Shown one piece after another: positions 1 to 7,921 of a stretch of 52,517 bases of DNA. The notes under the pieces are model-generated. The model made no database searches, had not been told where the DNA came from, and saw only the letters and a program-made list of their open reading frames with translations. The stretch is taken from positions 1 to 52,517 of the forward strand of contig JAFUJS010000010.1 in NCBI GenBank assembly GCA_017468115.1, written 5' to 3'. Position 1 is the stretch's first letter, and each line of letters opens with the position of its first letter. A program made the translations under genes and the position numbers. The stretch comes from Clostridia bacterium. GTDB lineage: Bacteria > Bacillota_A > Clostridia > Oscillospirales > CAG-272.

Positions 1-276
1 AGAGAGAACAAAACGGTTTTGCAGCCGAAATGTTCTCTCTTTTCAGTTAGTATAAAGTGATATTCTTTGCTGATGCAAAGAGTGATATTTCCCTTATGGG
101 AAGTGATATTGCAAGGCATTGCCTTGCAGTGATATTCTATTTGTCTCTGAACTTGCGAAGCAAATATCACTCGGCGCAAGCCGAATATCATTGCGTAGCA
201 ATAGAACTCGCCGAAGGCGAATAGAGTTAGCGTGATACTCCGTTAAGAGTATCACGCTAAGGTCGCATTTTTTGTT
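1..276. repeat. Mosaic hairpin-array element, copy A (left end cut by window start)
   Basis: Bases 1-40 form a stem (AGAGAGAACA with TGTTCTCTCT) enclosing a small CGG/CCG stem. From 56 the 9-mer AGTGATATT occurs four times (56-64, 81-89, 102-110, 128-136), separated by perfect hairpins: CTTTGC/GCAAAG (65-80), TCCC/GGGA (90-101) and GCAAGGC/GCCTTGC (111-127). After a centre with hairpin TTGC-GAA-GCAA (153-163) the spacer reappears inverted (AATATCACT 163-171, AATATCA 184-190) around CGGC/GCCG (172-183), TTGC/GCAA (191-201) and TCGCC/GGCGA (208-220). It ends in a perfect 14-bp stem, TTAGCGTGATACTC (227-240) with GAGTATCACGCTAA (247-260), then GGTCGCATTTTTT. No coding capacity. The element abuts the stop of the minus-strand gene at 279. 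Same family as 41814-42230 and 52205-52517. Confidence 0.85.
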
Positions 277-278
277 TT

Positions 279-812
279 TTATATGCCGAGGATTTGTTTT
301 TTCTTTGCCTCAAAGTCGCTTTCGTTAATAAGTCCTGCGTCCAGCATTTCCTTAAGCTCTTTAAGCTGCTCCTTGACGGGTCTTGTGTCAGATACCTGTG
401 GGGCGGACTCTGCTTTCTTTTGCACCTGTGGTGCCTGTGGCTTTCTTGTTCTTGGCACATTGGAAAAGTCCTTCTCTATGCCGCCGATTTTAAGCCAGCC
501 GTCAATTTCCTTAACTCTTGCCAGCATACGGAAAAGGTGAATTAAAACAAGGAGTGCAAAGAATGCGCAAGCGCCTATGCACACGTATTTAACCCAAGCG
601 GGCATTGGGTTTTCCTCTGTAAAGAGATTTGGAACCTTAGGTAGGGCAAAATATACGGCAATTGGAAGAATAGCAAGGATGCTAAAGAGCACCATTAAGC
701 CTATGCCCTCTTTTCTTATTTCCCTTTTAGCCGACTTGACCTGTATTACAAGGTCCTTTTTTGACAGCTTTGATAGGTTTTCCTTAAGCTGTTTTATTTC
801 TTTTTTATTCAT
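279..812 (-). CDS. Two-TM membrane protein with C-terminal SHOCT domain
   Basis: 177 residues, function unknown. A basic, probably helical N-terminus (1-36) precedes two membrane segments (about 37-57 and 75-95), a Pro/Gln-rich linker (120-145) and a C-terminal 32-residue segment matching the SHOCT domain pattern (LKELKEMLDAGLINESDFE, then KK). SHOCT is a short helical module found at the ends of many otherwise unrelated bacterial proteins and is thought to mediate oligomerisation. Start: ATG at 812 has GGAG eight bases upstream; a longer reading from a TTG is less likely. It lies 55 bp downstream of the permease gene on the same strand with no terminator between, so the two are probably co-transcribed. 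The stop codon touches repeat copy A. Confidence 0.7.
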   Translation of the reverse strand: MNKKEIKQLKENLSKLSKKDLVIQVKSAKREIRKEGIGLMVLFSILAILPIAVYFALPKVPNLFTEENPMPAWVKYVCIGACAFFALLVLIHLFRMLARVKEIDGWLKIGGIEKDFSNVPRTRKPQAPQVQKKAESAPQVSDTRPVKEQLKELKEMLDAGLINESDFEAKKKQILGI

Positions 813-867
813 TTTCTTCTCCAAAAAGGTATTGTCAAATTAAGTTTAACACAAAGCCCCATTTTTT

Positions 868-2025
868 TCAATACCAAAAGTGGTTTATAATAAGCATAAA
901 CCCGATTAGTATAAACAGAAAGGCAAAGTTAAAGGCTGAAAATTTAAGCACATATTTTGTAGTGCCCTTAGGGTCAAGAGAGGAATATTCCCTTAAGGTA
1001 ATAAGGCTGGCAAGGGACGAGATTATTGTACCAACGCCACCTATATTAACGCCGAGCAAAAGACCCCTGTAATCTGTGGTAAATTGGCTGAGCAAAATAG
1101 CCGAGGGCACATTTGATATAGCCTGACAGCAAAGGGCGCTGACAACCATTGTGTTCCACTCAAGCAGGGAGCTAAAGAAGGTGCGCACCACCTCTACCCT
1201 TGCCATATTTCCTGCAAAGATAAAGAAGAATACAAAGGTTAAAAGAAGGGGGTAGTCAACAGCCAAGAGGGCTTTTCTGTCCATAATGAGCAGTGCCACG
1301 GGAATTACGATAAGACCAATCCAGTATGGCACGCCAAAGACAATTACAATTGAAAGGACGAAAAGCACAAGGTAAATGCTTGTTCTTACAGGTGGGAGCT
1401 TTACTACCTCGTTATCAACCTCAATGGGCTCATTTTTAACAAACACAAGGCAGCACACAGTAATCAGAGCCACCGACAGAATAAAGGGTGGGAGCATAAT
1501 TCCCATAAACTCCCAGGTTTCAACACCGAAGGCTGAATAAATATATAGGTTTTGTGGGTTGCCAAAGGGGGTAAGCATACCGCCCAGGTTTGCCGCAATA
1601 TTTTGCATAATGAAGGTAAATGCCAAATACTTCTGCTTTTTGGTTTCAAAAAGCACATAGTAGCTAAGTGGCAAAAAGGTAAGGAGCGCCATATCGTTGG
1701 CAATAAGCATTGAGCCGATAAAGGTTATGTATATAAGGGCTAAAACGCTTGCCCTTGTGTTCTTGAACACTGACACAATCTTCTTTGCCAGAATATAGAA
1801 AAATCTGATATTTCTAAGGGCACAAACCACGGCAAGGACACAGAAAAGACAGCTTAGTGTCTTAAAGTCAAAATAGCCAAGGTATTCCCCGTCAGGTGTC
1901 ACAATAAAAGCAGTTATAAGCGCCGCAACAAAGGCAATTAGCATAACCAGATTTTTTCTGAAAAATCTGATAACTATGCCTATCACTTCTCTTACGCCCA
2001 GCCTTCTTTTCATGCCGTTTTCCAT
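868..2025 (-). CDS. ArsB/NhaD-type (IT superfamily) anion permease
   Basis: 385 residues, hydrophobic throughout, about ten membrane segments. Diagnostic stretches are ANDMALLTFLPLSY, a re-entrant-loop motif GGMLTPFGNPQNLY in the first half, and a second-half counterpart CQAISNVPSAILLSQF. The paired N-P/G-rich loops are typical of the ion-transporter superfamily that includes ArsB, NhaD, CitM and SLC13 carriers. Substrate cannot be told from sequence: arsenite, dicarboxylate or sodium/proton exchange are all possible, and no arsR or arsC lies nearby. Start chosen at ATG 2025 (GGAGAGGGCT immediately upstream); further upstream in-frame codons overlap the promoter. Confidence 0.75.
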   Translation of the reverse strand: MENGMKRRLGVREVIGIVIRFFRKNLVMLIAFVAALITAFIVTPDGEYLGYFDFKTLSCLFCVLAVVCALRNIRFFYILAKKIVSVFKNTRASVLALIYITFIGSMLIANDMALLTFLPLSYYVLFETKKQKYLAFTFIMQNIAANLGGMLTPFGNPQNLYIYSAFGVETWEFMGIMLPPFILSVALITVCCLVFVKNEPIEVDNEVVKLPPVRTSIYLVLFVLSIVIVFGVPYWIGLIVIPVALLIMDRKALLAVDYPLLLTFVFFFIFAGNMARVEVVRTFFSSLLEWNTMVVSALCCQAISNVPSAILLSQFTTDYRGLLLGVNIGGVGTIISSLASLITLREYSSLDPKGTTKYVLKFSAFNFAFLFILIGFMLIINHFWY

Positions 2026-2062
2026 AGCCCTCTCCTTCCGTTTTTTACAAATTCCGACAAGG

Positions 2063-2091
2063 ATTATACTATTTTTAATAGTATTTGTCAA
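2063..2091 (-). promoter_or_regulatory. Promoter of the permease/SHOCT pair
   Basis: On the minus strand TTGACA (2091-2086), a 17-bp spacer and TATAAT (2068-2063), a perfect consensus sigma-A type promoter. It diverges from the promoter at 2100-2128. Confidence 0.8.
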
Positions 2092-2099
2092 GTAGCCAC

Positions 2100-2128
2100 T
2101 TGAACAAAAGAAAAAAATGATATATACT
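2100..2128 (+). promoter_or_regulatory. Promoter of the DUF4062-TPR/ribokinase pair
   Basis: TTGAAC (2100-2105), 17-bp spacer, TATACT (2123-2128). The start codon follows 34 bp later with AAGGAG at 2148-2153. The two divergent -35 boxes are only 8 bp apart. Confidence 0.6.
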
Positions 2129-2161
2129 TAGAATATGATTACACTATAAGGAGCATTCCCT

Positions 2162-4384
2162 ATGAAAAAGGTTAAAATCTTTATAGGCTCCTCAATTGAG
2201 GAGCTAAAGGACGACAGGCGTGAGATTGGCAACTTTTTCCGTCAGCTAAACGACCTTTATCTTGATAACGGCGTATATTTTCAGCTTATTATGTGCGAGG
2301 ATTATGACGATGCCATTGAGACAGACGGCAAGCAAAGCAAATACGACAAGGAAATTTTAGATAGTGAGCTTTCTGTTTTTATCTTCTTTAAGAAGGTGGG
2401 TCAGTACACAGAGCATGAGTTTAACATTGCTTATGATAGCTTCAAGGCAGAGCTGCGCCCGAAAATACTTACCGTCTTTAAGTGCATTGACGACGCAGGA
2501 CAGGTGCTTGATAGTGTCCGTTTCTTTGCTGACAGGCTGGACAAGGAGCTGAAGCACTACTATAAAACCTACGTAAACAGCGACTCGTTAAAGCTATGGC
2601 TTATTATGCAAATTAAGACTATGGGTCTGGATAATAGCCTTGTGGAGTTCAAGGACGGCAAGGTGCTTGTGGGCAGCGAAAGCGTTGCAAGCTACAACGA
2701 CGTTCCTGCCTTTTGCGGCAACGAGGGTCTTTTGGAAAAGAAAAAAAGGCTTGCCGATGTTACAAGAGATTATCTTACTCTGAAAATGAAGTATCTTGAA
2801 AACAGCGACGACATTGACCTTTTTGTAAAATACAGCCAGACAGCTAAGGAAAAAACTCAGCTGGAAGCAGAAATTGACAAGCTGGAAAAGGAAATTGTAA
2901 AGCAGCTTGAAAACATATACACCGTAACTGCCCGTGGCGGTCTTTCCAACAGGCAGATTATCGGCTACCGACTTATTGAGGCGGGAAAATATAAGGAGGC
3001 GCTTGAAATCCTTAACAAGGACGAGATTTTTTCCGATGTTAAGAAAAATGAGCAAATGTATAGCCTTGGCTCTTCTCTTTTGGAAAATGCAAGGGCAGGT
3101 CTTGAAACAAACGTAAACGAAATCAAGCAAAGAATAAAAATTCTTGAAATGACAGGCGTTGACAAAACCACGGTCGATGAGGTAACGGAGCTTTTTGCCA
3201 CCGCCAGCGACCTTTGTATCAAATACAATCTTGATTTGGACATTGTTATAACCTACGCAGGCTTTCTCGGAGAGCAAAAAAGGTATAGGGAAGCGTATGA
3301 GCTTTTGCTGGGAGCTAAGGATGCCTTTGATAAGAGCCAAAGCTGGGAGATAAAGGCACGCTTTTACTACAAGTTCGGTCAAGCCGCATCCTTTAACATA
3401 TCAAAGGGGGAGGCGCTTGAGTACTCCTTGAAGGCTCTTAAAATTGTCGAAAGCCTTTGCATGATTGAAGAAACCGACGAGCATTTAAGCCTTTGCGCAG
3501 ATATTACTCTGGCTCTTTCCATTGCCTACGGCGTTGCCTTTGAAAAGAAGCTTTCCATAGAATACGGAAAGCGAACCGTTGATGTTTTGGAGCGCCTATA
3601 TGCCAAGGACAACAAAAAATATGCCGCCATACTTTGCGATGCGCTAAGACAATATAGTATTTTTATTCCTACCGAGCAAAGGGCAGCTGTAAGAAAAAGG
3701 TCATACGAGGTATTAAAGCCCTTTGTAAACGACAGCGACACCAGCGATAGAAAAAAATCAAAATATGCAGCCTCCTTACGTACTTACGTGTCAGCGGTAA
3801 AGGACACAGCAAATGACGAGCTTGAGATTGAGCGCCTGCGTGGGCTTTTGCAGGAATCAATTTCTATTGTGTCTGTCCTTGCGGAGAAAAATCCGGACGG
3901 CTACTCCAACGAGCTTGCCTCCTGCTACTATGATTACGGCGATTTTCTGAGGGATAAAACCGACGAAAGCCCTGAATGGTATTATCTTGAAGCCTTTTGC
4001 CATTACAGAAAGCGCATCAAAATAGACGAGAGAAACACCGTTTTCTTCTATGCTCTTTCCGCAGGCAGGGTTGCTGACCATTACATGAGCTTAGGTCTTG
4101 ATATTTTAGCATATGAGTTTTACGAAAAGCAGATTTGGGGCAAGGAGCGCCTTTGCGACCCTGATATGGGCAGGAGCCAGCGCTCAAGGGCAGGTTGGCA
4201 ATACGACATTGGCACAATCTATCTTAAAAAGCTTTTAAGAATGAAGGAGGCAGCACTCGCCTTCCAAAAATCAATAGAGCTGTACTCCACTCTGCCATCC
4301 TTGAACGATGATGACAGAATGTGGATAAGGTATGCCAACGAATATTTGGACGAAAACGATTTAAGAAAATATCTTGTGGAGTAA
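2162..4384 (+). CDS. DUF4062-like N-terminal domain fused to coiled coil and TPR array
   Basis: 740 residues, soluble, no signal peptide. Residues 1-165 have the DUF4062/TIR-like pattern: a first strand KIFIGSSIEELKDDRREI, an acidic region around EDYDD, and a strand SELSVFIFFKKVG followed by a helix with an EHEF motif. Residues 190-265 are predicted coiled coil (K/E-rich heptads, EAEIDKLEKEIVKQLENIY). From 270 to the end the protein is all-helical with TPR-like pairs (AGKYKEALEIL, KRYREAYELL, KEAALAFQKSIELY). DUF4062 proteins are known from predicted bacterial conflict systems, usually with a STAND NTPase; no P-loop is visible here, so this is an NTPase-less version. The ribokinase gene follows after 4 bases. 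Role in defence or signalling is inference only. Confidence 0.6.
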   Translation: MKKVKIFIGSSIEELKDDRREIGNFFRQLNDLYLDNGVYFQLIMCEDYDDAIETDGKQSKYDKEILDSELSVFIFFKKVGQYTEHEFNIAYDSFKAELRPKILTVFKCIDDAGQVLDSVRFFADRLDKELKHYYKTYVNSDSLKLWLIMQIKTMGLDNSLVEFKDGKVLVGSESVASYNDVPAFCGNEGLLEKKKRLADVTRDYLTLKMKYLENSDDIDLFVKYSQTAKEKTQLEAEIDKLEKEIVKQLENIYTVTARGGLSNRQIIGYRLIEAGKYKEALEILNKDEIFSDVKKNEQMYSLGSSLLENARAGLETNVNEIKQRIKILEMTGVDKTTVDEVTELFATASDLCIKYNLDLDIVITYAGFLGEQKRYREAYELLLGAKDAFDKSQSWEIKARFYYKFGQAASFNISKGEALEYSLKALKIVESLCMIEETDEHLSLCADITLALSIAYGVAFEKKLSIEYGKRTVDVLERLYAKDNKKYAAILCDALRQYSIFIPTEQRAAVRKRSYEVLKPFVNDSDTSDRKKSKYAASLRTYVSAVKDTANDELEIERLRGLLQESISIVSVLAEKNPDGYSNELASCYYDYGDFLRDKTDESPEWYYLEAFCHYRKRIKIDERNTVFFYALSAGRVADHYMSLGLDILAYEFYEKQIWGKERLCDPDMGRSQRSRAGWQYDIGTIYLKKLLRMKEAALAFQKSIELYSTLPSLNDDDRMWIRYANEYLDENDLRKYLVE

Positions 4385-4388
4385 GTAA

Positions 4389-5258
4389 ATGAAGAAAATT
4401 TTAATTGTCGGTAGTCTTAACACCGATCTTGTAATTAATGCGCCATATATGCCTGTCGGGGGAGAAACTCTTCTGGGCAGCGGCTTTATGTCCAACTGTG
4501 GCGGTAAGGGTGCAAATCAAGCCTTCGCCTGTGGCAGGCTTGGGGGAAATGCATATATGTGCGGCTGTGTTGGAAATGACGACTTTGGGGCTATGCAAAT
4601 TTCCAATCTGCAAAACGCAGGCGTTAATACAGATTTTATTAGAAAAATTGACAAAACACCCACAGGCGTGGCTGTAATTGTGGTTACAGAGGGGGAAAAC
4701 CGCATCATTATCGACAGCGGTGCAAACGGTCTTTTGACCGAGGCGGATATTGACCATGCCATAGAAGGCTTTGAGGCAGGAGATATTTACCTAACCCAGC
4801 TGGAAAACCCAATCCACATAGTTGGCTACGGTCTTAAAAAAGCCAAGGAAAAGGGGCTTTTCGTGGTACTAAACCCTGCCCCTGCCAACCGAGATATTAC
4901 CAAATATCTTGAGTATGTTGACCTGATAACTCCAAACGAAACGGAGCTTGAAATTATGGGTGGCAAGAGCGCGCTCTTTGACTGTGGCATTAAAACAGTA
5001 ATTACCACCCTAGGCGGCAAGGGCTATGAGATTGCAACCAAGGACGGAGAGAAAACCTACCCCTGCATAGACGTTAAGGTGGTTGACACAACTGCGGCAG
5101 GCGATACTGCCTCCGGCGGTCTTTGCGTTGGGCTTTCCAAAGGACAAAGCATTGAGGACTCTATTGCCTTTGGCTCCCTTGCCGCATCCGTTGCCTGCAC
5201 CAAGCGTGGCGCACAGCAGTCCGTGCCTACCCTTTCGGAGCTTAAGCAGTATGAATAA
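4389..5258 (+). CDS. rbsK: Ribokinase (PfkB family)
   Basis: 289 residues, full length for the family. It phosphorylates D-ribose to ribose 5-phosphate in the cytoplasm. Visible signatures: N-terminal GSLNTDLV, the sugar-binding GGKGANQA motif (residues 38-45), NPAPAN, TPNETELE, and the ATP-site/anion-hole motif DTTAAGDTASGG with the catalytic Asp of AAGD, the same AAGD form seen in E. coli RbsK. Start ATG has GGAG 9 bases upstream inside the end of the preceding gene, so translation is probably coupled to the DUF4062-TPR gene. No ribose transporter or RbsD is adjacent. Other PfkB sugar kinases are possible but the motif set fits ribokinase best. Confidence 0.85.
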   Translation: MKKILIVGSLNTDLVINAPYMPVGGETLLGSGFMSNCGGKGANQAFACGRLGGNAYMCGCVGNDDFGAMQISNLQNAGVNTDFIRKIDKTPTGVAVIVVTEGENRIIIDSGANGLLTEADIDHAIEGFEAGDIYLTQLENPIHIVGYGLKKAKEKGLFVVLNPAPANRDITKYLEYVDLITPNETELEIMGGKSALFDCGIKTVITTLGGKGYEIATKDGEKTYPCIDVKVVDTTAAGDTASGGLCVGLSKGQSIEDSIAFGSLAASVACTKRGAQQSVPTLSELKQYE

Positions 5259-5288
5259 AAAGAAGCAGATTTCTCTGCTTCTTTTTTT
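5257..5288. terminator. Bidirectional terminator
   Basis: AGAAGCAGA paired with TCTGCTTCT, flanked by A-run and T-run. It ends the plus-strand ribokinase transcript and, read the other way, the minus-strand operon ending at 5291. Confidence 0.85.
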
Positions 5289-5290
5289 GT

Positions 5291-5614
5291 TTATTTGCCT
5301 TCCTTGTTCTTTCTCTTCTTGTCTACAATTTCAAGAATTGTGTTAAGGAGAATTACGATGCCGATAATTATTGTTGTTACAATAAAGATACCAAGCATGC
5401 CCGTGCAAAGGATTGGAACTGTGTTGCCAAGAGAATTTGGGTCAAACTTAAATTCCATTTGCTTTGTGTTGAGCGCGCTCTGACAAATATCGCATACGTT
5501 GTCTGTGTTCACATCAACGTGTGTGCATTCCGGTGTGCTTGCGAAGGCAACCATAGAAAATACTGATGCGAGGGCAAGAACCATTGAAATTACAAGTAAA
5601 ATTTTCTTTTTCAT
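5291..5614 (-). CDS. Small secreted/membrane protein, OadG-like with Cys-rich ectodomain
   Basis: 107 residues. Signal-peptide-like segment 1-25 (ends AFAST), then a short ectodomain with Cys30, Cys41 and Cys44 in the pattern CTHVDVNTDNVCDIC, then one long membrane helix (about 67-96, GMLGIFIVTTIIIGIVILL) and a basic KKRKNKEGK tail. The helix with its GM.GIF start resembles OadG, the gamma subunit that anchors sodium-pumping decarboxylases, and the gene directly follows the OadB-like gene (14-bp gap, ribosome binding site overlapping the OadB stop), which supports a gamma role. The extracytoplasmic Cys motif is not a known part of OadG. The C-terminal biotin or zinc region of classical subunits is absent. 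Confidence 0.5.
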   Translation of the reverse strand: MKKKILLVISMVLALASVFSMVAFASTPECTHVDVNTDNVCDICQSALNTKQMEFKFDPNSLGNTVPILCTGMLGIFIVTTIIIGIVILLNTILEIVDKKRKNKEGK

Positions 5615-5628
5615 CTCTGTCTACCCCC

Positions 5629-6750
5629 TTAAATCATTGATTGAACAACGGAAAGAAGCAAGCCGCCTGCGATAACAGAGGCAATCTGTCCGGAAACGTT
5701 TACACCGATTGAATGCATAAGAAGGAAGTTTGAGTTGTCCTCCTCAAGTCCCAGCTTGTGAACAACACGAGCGGACATTGGGAAGGCAGAAATACCTGCC
5801 GCACCAATCATTGGGTTAATCTTCTTCTTGCTGAACAGGTTCATAAACTTAGCAAGCATTACACCTGCGAAGGTATCGAATACAAAGGCAACAAGACCGA
5901 GTGCAATAATTACGAGAGTTTCAAGTCTTAAGAACTCGTTTGCGGTCATCTGTGAAGCGATTGTAATGCCGAGGAAGATTGTAATCAGGTTTGCAAGCAC
6001 CTTTTGTGCTGTTTCGGAAAGGGAGTTAAGAACTCCACACTCACGAATCAAGTTACCAAACATAAGGAATCCGATAAGGGCAACAGCATCAGGAGCTACA
6101 AGACCTACAATTACGGTAACGATAATAGGGAAAAGAATCTTTGTAAGCTTGGAAACCTTTTTGCCTGTGTATTCCATCTTAATTTGTCTTTCCTTCTTTG
6201 TGGTGCAAAGCTTAATAATCGGCGGCTGTACAACAGGCACAAGCGCCATATATGAGTATGCCGCCACCATGATTGCAGCCATGTAGTTAGAGTTTAGCGT
6301 ATTTGCAACGAAGATGGCTGTTGGTCCGTCTGCTGCACCGATAATAGCGATTGAAGCCGCATCCTTTAGCTCGAAGCCGAAGAGGGATGCTACGCAAAGT
6401 GTAAAGAATATACCGAATTGGGCAGCTGCGCCAAAGAGCATAAGCTTAGGGTTGGTAAGCAACGGCTCAAAGTCAATCATTGCGCCAATACCGATAAATA
6501 GGATTAGTGGGAAAAGCTCGTGATAATTAATGCCTATGTCAAAAAGGGCATCAATTACATCCGCCGCGCCGGAGTCGGGCAGGTTAACCAAAATCGCACC
6601 AAAGCCCATTGGCAAAAGGAGTGTTGGCTCCATTTCCTTTTTGATAGCAAGGAATATAAGCACGCCGCCTATAATCCACATAACTATCATTTTCCAGTTG
6701 TCGCCTGAGAATAAATCCTTTATTCCGTCAAGCAAAATCTCAAAATTCAT
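5629..6750 (-). CDS. oadB: Sodium-translocating decarboxylase beta subunit (OadB/GcdB family)
   Basis: 373 residues, about nine to eleven membrane segments. In the known complexes (oxaloacetate, glutaconyl-CoA, methylmalonyl-CoA decarboxylases) this subunit decarboxylates carboxybiotin and pumps Na+. Family motifs present: IGIGAMIDFEPLL, IIGAADGPTAIF with the Asp that is essential for Na+ transport, AAGISAFPMSARV, and HSIGVNVSGQIASVIAGG near the end. Start ATG 6750 has AAGGAGG 10-16 bases upstream, embedded in the end of the desulfurase gene; an upstream in-frame ATG lacks such a site. The alpha (carboxyltransferase) and biotin carrier subunits are not in the window, so the substrate is unknown. 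Confidence 0.85.
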   Translation of the reverse strand: MNFEILLDGIKDLFSGDNWKMIVMWIIGGVLIFLAIKKEMEPTLLLPMGFGAILVNLPDSGAADVIDALFDIGINYHELFPLILFIGIGAMIDFEPLLTNPKLMLFGAAAQFGIFFTLCVASLFGFELKDAASIAIIGAADGPTAIFVANTLNSNYMAAIMVAAYSYMALVPVVQPPIIKLCTTKKERQIKMEYTGKKVSKLTKILFPIIVTVIVGLVAPDAVALIGFLMFGNLIRECGVLNSLSETAQKVLANLITIFLGITIASQMTANEFLRLETLVIIALGLVAFVFDTFAGVMLAKFMNLFSKKKINPMIGAAGISAFPMSARVVHKLGLEEDNSNFLLMHSIGVNVSGQIASVIAGGLLLSVVQSMI

Positions 6751-6757
6751 TTTCTTT

Positions 6758-7921
6758 CTACCTCCTTGCCAAGCGGGAAAGCGCCCCACTTAAGCCTTTT
6801 ACAAGTTTATCTATGTCCTCTTTTGTGCTTTGAGGACCAATTGATATTCTTACAGCGCTGTCTATTTCGCTTGGCTTCAAGCCAAAGGCAACCAGCGCAG
6901 GGCTAAGCCCCTTTTTTGAATGTGATGAGCATGCGCTTCCGCTGGAAATAAATATGCCCTCTCTTGAAAGATAATGCAACGTTATTTCGCTACGTATGCC
7001 ACCCACGGTTATATTAACTATATGCGGTGCGTGGCTTTTCGGTAAATTAAGGGAAATGCCCTTAATTTTTGAAAGCTCCTCTATTATGTACTGTTGCACC
7101 TGCGCCATATGTGAAAGCTCCGAGTCAAGCCTTTCCATATGCTCCTTTACAGCCTCGCCAAAGGCACAAATGCCATATACGTTTTCCGTGCCGGACCTAA
7201 GCCCCTGCTCCTGTCCGCCACCTATTATGGTCGGCGCAAGCTTTTTCGCCTTTATAATCTCGGGGCTTATATAAAGTGCGCCTGTTCCCTTTGCTCCGTT
7301 TACCTTGTGGGCGCTTACGGTAATTAGGTCTGCACCGATTTTTTGTCTTGTAAATTTTACCTTAAGGTAGGATTGAACACAGTCTGCATGCAAAACACAA
7401 TCGGGGCTAACCTCTTTAACCGCCTTAAAGGCACCTTCAAGGTCGTAAAGGGCACCTGTTTCGTTGTTTACGTGCATAAAGGTTGCCAAAATTGCGCCCT
7501 TGCCGTGCTCTCTTATATAGTCAAGGTCGATTTTTCCGCCATCGGTGGGCACCCTTACAATTTCAAAGCCCTGAAGCTCCAGCTGAGTCAGCGGTGCCTC
7601 AACCGAGGCATGCTCCCCACGGGTGGTAAGGATTTTTTCCTTGCCTGTGCGCTTCTTTGCAAAAACCGTACCGAAGATTGCCAGATTGTTGGACTCTGTA
7701 CCGCCCGAGGTAAACACCAGCTCAGACTTATTAAATCTTGTAATGCCAAGGGATGCGGCAATAATCCCCCTTGCCTCGTCTATTAAATGCTCACTATCAA
7801 GCCCCAGCCTGTGAAGGGACGACGGGTTTCCATAATGGCTCTCCATTACGGAAAGCATTTTGTCCCTTGCCCTTGGACTGATTTTTGTAGTGGCGCTGTT
7901 ATCTAAATAAATTTCTTCCAT
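6758..7921 (-). CDS. Cysteine desulfurase, NifS/IscS type
   Basis: 387 residues. PLP-dependent class V aminotransferase fold enzyme that removes sulfur from cysteine for Fe-S cluster or thio-cofactor assembly. N-terminus YLDNSATTK, PLP-phosphate region TSGGTESNN, HVNNETGAL, HADCVQ with the Asp/Gln pair, Schiff-base Lys in SAHKVNGAKGTGALY, and the persulfide Cys in SSGSACSSHS. All catalytic residues are present. No IscU, IscR or ThiI gene adjoins. ATG overlaps the upstream lipoprotein stop by one base (TAATG), and the 3' end contains the ribosome binding site for oadB, so it sits inside a tightly packed operon. Confidence 0.88.
   Translation of the reverse strand: MEEIYLDNSATTKISPRARDKMLSVMESHYGNPSSLHRLGLDSEHLIDEARGIIAASLGITRFNKSELVFTSGGTESNNLAIFGTVFAKKRTGKEKILTTRGEHASVEAPLTQLELQGFEIVRVPTDGGKIDLDYIREHGKGAILATFMHVNNETGALYDLEGAFKAVKEVSPDCVLHADCVQSYLKVKFTRQKIGADLITVSAHKVNGAKGTGALYISPEIIKAKKLAPTIIGGGQEQGLRSGTENVYGICAFGEAVKEHMERLDSELSHMAQVQQYIIEELSKIKGISLNLPKSHAPHIVNITVGGIRSEITLHYLSREGIFISSGSACSSHSKKGLSPALVAFGLKPSEIDSAVRISIGPQSTKEDIDKLVKGLSGALSRLARR

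Noticed and set aside
56..260. CRISPR array
   Set aside because: Repeats are 8-9 bp, units are 20-26 bp, the segments between them are self-complementary hairpins, and repeat orientation flips midway; no cas genes nearby.
868..2025. Arsenite resistance operon
   Set aside because: The permease family fits ArsB distantly, but there is no arsR, arsC or arsA nearby and the motifs are shared by NhaD and citrate-type carriers.
2594..3382. 262-residue minus-strand ORF inside the DUF4062-TPR gene
   Set aside because: Lies fully within a well-supported plus-strand gene with promoter and ribosome binding site; its composition shows no domain and no start signal.
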